Origin: Osmia lignaria lignaria | Taxonomy: Eukaryota; Arthropoda; Insecta; Hymenoptera; Megachilidae | Assembly: GCF_051020975.1 (NCBI RefSeq) | Contig: NC_135036.1 | Span: 5,456,001 to 5,520,000, forward strand | Length of the DNA stretch: 64,000 bases | Reading direction: 5' to 3' | In this document: piece by piece, positions 60,688 to 64,000 of the stretch | How the letters are laid out: each line of letters starts with the position of its first letter | Position numbering within the stretch: the first letter of the stretch is position 1 | Program-made: the position numbers and the translations under genes | The notes under the pieces: model-generated | Databases searched by the model: none | Told to the model about the DNA's origin: nothing | The model's input: only the letters and a program-made list of their open reading frames with translations

Positions 60688-61333
60688 GGGTAACATGTAC
60701 AGTTGTTGATCTCTATACAATGATAGACCCTTTTCCTAAAAGAATAAAAAATACATATGTATAATATAATGCGTTTCTTAACCCTAAGGGATAAAGTCAC
60801 TAGGACATTCAGAGATAAATCTTAGCCTTTATATAATTGAATTTAGAGAAATGATTGTTACATTTTTTTTGTTATTTGCTAATTTATTTTTCTAAATGAA
60901 TAGATCCTAGTGTTAATTGAAGATAATTAAAATTTATTTATATTGATGATTATTTAAATTAAATTTGAAAAGATTTCTGATCATTAACCCTGTGGAGAGA
61001 GCCACAATTTTAATTTAATTCTTAATTTATATTATTTTTATTTCTTGGATTTTGCACAAAAAATTATTCTTCTAGTACGTGAAATTCTTTTGTTTAAAAA
61101 TTATACGTTTAACTTTAGATTAATGTCCTTCTATATGTTTTGTAAGTGTGTGTTACGTTTGACACAAGCTCTTCTATTCAAGGATTAAATAATGAAATAT
61201 AATTACCTTTCGTATCCCGAATAGTTTTAGTTCCAAATAAAATTATAGTGTATTACGTAAAAAACGCATTATATTATTTTTTCAAATTTTTAAGGAAGAG
61301 GTTCAATCATTATATAGAAGTCAACGTACAAAT
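60688..61333 (+). mobile_element. TA-type composite MITE in Octbeta3R intron
   Basis: The left arm GGGTAACATGTACAGTTGTTG, with 'atctctatacaatgat' and 'tataatataatgcgtttctt', has an inverted right arm 'acgcattatattattttttc', 'caatcattatatagaagtca'. A TTAA and CCCT-type insertion with 'gtggagagagccacaatttt' fills the middle. The right GGGTAAC end is decayed. Confidence 0.7.
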
Positions 61334-61458
61334 AATAGACAAAAGTCATTTATACTTTAAGCGATTTGATGAGAAACTCCCCTTAACAAACATGTTAAAA
61401 TATTTAAAAACAAAAGAAAAATAAACAACACATTGTCTACAATTAATCTGAAACGCAC

Positions 61459-62447
61459 CATAAGAAAAACGGCAGCCAACAGATAATGAAGGTACCCATA
61501 ATGATGCCTAACGTCCTAGCAGCCTTGTGCTCTCTCTTCATCTTCATGATGTTTTTATCCTTGGTGGGTGTGTGCAAATGATCGGTGCTGATCTCGTTCA
61601 AAGTTAAAGTCTTAGAAGAACCCGCGCTGTTCAGTTCCCCGTTCAAATTATTCAGATCCTTGCTGGGCCTGTGGCTGAGCAGCATCACGTTACCCATCCT
61701 GCTGTGCATCTGTTTCTCCTGCCTGTTTGCCTCTTTGAAGACGGCGAAATACGTGAGGGTCATGATGGTGCAGGGTATCCAGAAGGAGATACTCGACGAG
61801 AATATAGCGTACACCTTGTTCACCTTGAACTCGCATAGTTCCGGATGTTTCTGTCGGTGCATACTGTTCTCGACGGTAGTGTACCATCCCATGAAGATCG
61901 GCATGAACGAGATGAACGCGGGCATGATCCAACAGGCTAACAGCATGTATGCGGCCAACCTCTTGGTCATTATGATGGGATACTTGAGCGGTTTCACGAT
62001 CGCCCAATAACGATCCACCGAGATGCACATCAAGTGAAGGATGGAACTGGTGCTGAAGTAGACGTCCAACGAGTTCCACACGTCGCACATGAAGTATCCA
62101 AACAACCACCTGCCTGTCATTTGGACGCTCGCGTTGAACGTCATCGCGAACATCGCGACCAGCATGTCAGCCAGGGCTAACGAGACGACGAAGTAATTGG
62201 TGATGATGCGCAGCTTTCTATGACGCATCACCGACACCATCACCAGCAGGTTACCGAACACCGCCGTCACGATGATCGAGCCTAACAGACAACCTTTCGC
62301 TATGGTAGTCGGTACAGACCACTTCTGGTCGTTCGTGTAACTGCCGTTCACGAACTGATTGTCCTCGGAGGAGATGGCGTTCAATAGGGTAGTCACGTCC
62401 ACCGAGGACACCTCGGTCGGCTCGGAGCTAGTCACGATCGTCGTCAT
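61459..62447 (-). CDS. Octbeta3R: Octopamine beta receptor 3-like, first coding exon (N-terminus to TM6)
   Basis: This exon codes for residues 1-330 of a class A amine GPCR; the family is activated by octopamine and usually raises cAMP through Gs at the plasma membrane. A short N-terminus carries one glycosylation sequon (N34-G-S). TM1 spans about residues 52-73. TM2 contains NYFVVSLALADML. TM3 contains the amine-binding Asp (D128) and ends in DRY (145-147). Cys121 and Cys205 are the expected disulfide pair. TM5 has a serine triplet (S217-219) and TM6 has CWLP (323-326). The loop-3 motifs SGSSKTLTLNE and TPTKDK followed by KMKREHKAARTLGIIMGTF match the beta-3 subtype rather than beta-1 or beta-2. 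The start is the first ATG after an in-frame TAA 72 bases upstream. The exon ends at a TG|GTGCGT donor, which splits the Trp codon and restores the frame with the exon at 59874. Confidence 0.93.
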
Positions 62448-62739
62448 ACTCGGCAGCCGCGTTTCCCCTTCGCCTTGCTTCCTCTTCTTCGGCCGGAAGA
62501 GATCCGACAGGCGGGCTTAGGTCACGGACGTGCCAACCAGCCGACGTACCAGGTTGGCCTTCATCATCGCTTCGAGGAAAGTGCGACCCCTCTTGCCAAG
62601 TTTCTTGTACCCTGGGACGATTGCCAGCGTTATCGCCGATACCGACGACGGGGTACAATGTTGCCTGGTGTGGGTGTCGCGAATCTTCAGGAACGATCAC
62701 CGGGACGAAGGGAGCGTTGCTGAGGCTCCTTTTACATGA
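62448..62739 (-). other. Octbeta3R: 5' leader of Octbeta3R with short upstream ORFs
   Basis: A convincing splice acceptor (gcctccgcctcag) ends at 62740, so the first coding exon probably begins at 62739 with 292 nt of 5' UTR. The segment is GC-rich. It carries a start-stop codon pair (ATGTAA) near its 5' end and a 16-codon upstream ORF at 62567-62517 that begins with two ATGs and ends with a TAA in frame with the receptor. The first exon or promoter must lie further right. The GC-rich region at 63.6-64.0 kb is a candidate, but no promoter motif proves it. Confidence 0.5.
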
Positions 62740-63056
62740 CTGAGGCGGAGGCAACCTGCGAGTAGAGAAATTAATCTGGTTAGGTTGAATATCATTTCAA
62801 CTGGTTCCGAATATTATTTGAAATAATTGTTCGTATTAAACGGAACAGCTTTATGGTATTTTAACGCGATATTGATGTAATGATCGTCTCGATTGAGGTA
62901 TTCGACACGGGAGAGATATCAAGCACACTATACGACCCACTTTATTCGATTTGTTTGTACTACTTGCTTAATCTACTCAATCCATTACGATCATCCGGAC
63001 TATTCAATTTATTCAGTCTGCACGCCACTGCACCGTGCCGGCAGATTTATGCGCTC
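62740..63056. other. Octbeta3R upstream intron or flank
   Basis: This lies just upstream of the inferred leader splice acceptor. Open plus-strand frames (62880-63135) run into the neighbouring MITE and have no domain. Confidence 0.4.
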
Positions 63057-63389
63057 CAACCCTTCAACACCGGGCCCTGGGTCAATCGTGATCCGAGCTG
63101 ACAAAATATATACAAGAATATTAATTAAAAGTTGATATATTGGGAGAATAAGTTTTAAAACAACTGTGTTAAATTTAGACAATAAAATTAGAGCTTTCTC
63201 CATGGTCCGTCGTCTAGGAGTTAACCCTTGAACAGCGGAGCTTGGGTCAATCGTGACCCAAACTGACAAAATATGTACAAAAATATTAATTTAAAGTTAT
63301 TATACTGGAAGAATAATTTTGAAAGGAACAGTGTGAAAATTGGAAAATAAAATTAGGGCTTCCTCCATGGTCCGTGGTCCGAGGGTTAA
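63057..63389 (+). mobile_element. Tandem pair of TTAA-bounded MITEs
   Basis: Two units of about 168 bp share a single TTAA (63221-63224). Each reads 'acccttgaacagcggagc' or a variant, 'gggtcaatcgtgaccc', an AT-rich middle, and 'tctccatggtccgt'. The right TTAA is at 63386-63389. The first unit is more diverged and its left TTAA is mutated. Confidence 0.8.
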
Positions 63390-64000
63390 AGCCAACGTAA
63401 ATATCTGACAAAATTTTTAATAAATTCTGTATAAATAGAAGTAAGGGTGGTATTTAAATTTTATTGCTTTAAATTTTAGATTAATACTATATAATTCTAT
63501 GTAAAAATATTATTTATAATCATAATCATTTTTCCTCACCTCTTCACTAACGATTAGTATGGTTACTCTGTGATGAAAATAAAATTTCTCAAAAGCAAAT
63601 TTGAAGCCTTATTCATGCAAACGAAACGTTCATTCGTTCTCATCATCTGTCCTCAGTCCCCGGGGTGTCCAACTTCCTACGTCGCTCAACCCCGTTCTTA
63701 GTGGGACAACGAGCCGTTCCCGACGCGAGTTTCCCGATTGTCACCACTCGAAACGAGGACACGCCGGAAGAATGAGTAACCTTGAATGGAACCCTCTTTT
63801 TCTGCCGCGTCGTCTGTCTCTCCGGCTTCGTTGACCGTGTCGCGCGACAGGGCCGTGTCAAGTGCACTCCCCTACCCCTCCCTCTAATTTATGATCCGCT
63901 ATTTTTGCGGTACATTTGGGTCAATTATTCCGACGTCGAGCGACCTGAAACGCGATTCTGCCTTCGCAGAACGTAGAAAAGAAACTGCCCACGCTCGAAC
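63390..64000. promoter_or_regulatory. GC-rich region near window edge, candidate Octbeta3R promoter
   Basis: The last 400 bp is GC- and CpG-rich with several overlapping open frames on both strands and no domain. Position upstream of the Octbeta3R leader makes it a candidate first exon or promoter, but no core promoter element is diagnostic. Confidence 0.3.

Larger units (their letters stand above)
59875..61458 (-). other. Octbeta3R: Octbeta3R intron between the TM6 and TM7 exons
   Basis: This is a 1584-bp phase 2 intron with a GTGCGT donor and a ctgtag acceptor. It holds two repeats: a long-TIR MITE at 59973-60300 and a TA-type composite MITE at about 60688-61333. No coding exon was seen inside. 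Confidence 0.85.

Noticed and set aside
61585..62109. Long open frames antisense to or in another register of Octbeta3R
   Set aside because: They are shadows of the real receptor exon, which shows all the GPCR motifs.
62428..62754. 108-codon frame overlapping the Octbeta3R start
   Set aside because: It has no ATG at its 5' end (it begins at TTG), spans a splice acceptor, and its peptide is low-complexity. It is leader sequence read out of frame.

Overview
This is AT-rich, gene-poor animal nuclear DNA. It is almost certainly from an insect, and most likely a hymenopteran (bee, ant or wasp). The evidence is two intron-split receptors of the arthropod beta-adrenergic-like octopamine class, GT-AG introns, GC-rich islands in an AT-rich background, and many small TTAA- or TA-flanked non-autonomous transposons. 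Nothing looks bacterial: there are no operons, rRNA or CRISPR. The hymenopteran assignment rests on general resemblance rather than a diagnostic marker.

Two genes are recognisable, both on the minus strand. On the right, Octbeta3R occupies about 62.74 kb down to 59.63 kb. A 5' leader follows a probable splice acceptor. A large exon at 62447-61459 codes for the N-terminus through TM6, and an exon at 59874-59628 codes for TM7 and the tail. Together they give 411 aa. An exon at 57854-57659 can be joined in frame to an internal donor of the TM7 exon, giving a candidate alternative tail (471 aa). On the left, Octbeta2R has an exon at 22677-22033 (TM1-TM4) and an exon at 19963-19726 (TM5 and the start of intracellular loop 3). 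Its TM6/TM7 exons were not found, so they probably lie beyond the left edge across an intron of more than 19 kb. Both proteins belong to the octopamine receptor class that couples to Gs and cAMP in insect nervous tissue and muscle. Their same-strand proximity fits an ancestral local duplication.

The rest is intronic or intergenic DNA shaped by small repeats: (1) a TTAA-bounded family sharing a 'ggaccatggagagagcc' core; (2) other TTAA-bounded elements of about 140-750 bp with CCCTT termini; (3) TA-flanked elements with GGGTAACGTA termini, often carrying the same core as (1); (4) a roughly 320-520 bp element with long inverted ends containing 'aataatcttctga', in five copies; (5) a 651-bp mariner-like element; (6) a foldback satellite at 53.24-54.16 kb; (7) a tandem array at 56.93-57.48 kb with near-perfect hairpins; (8) degenerate 8-10 bp 'aaatttcc/aatttcta' tracts; (9) a 139-bp inverted pair 3.4 kb apart. 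GC-richer islands at about 5.4-6, 17-17.9, 25.3-25.8, 32-32.9, 38.2-38.9, 40.5-42.3, 54.6, 57.7-58.5 and 63.6-64 kb have no recognisable protein domain and are the best candidates for promoters, untranslated exons or enhancers.
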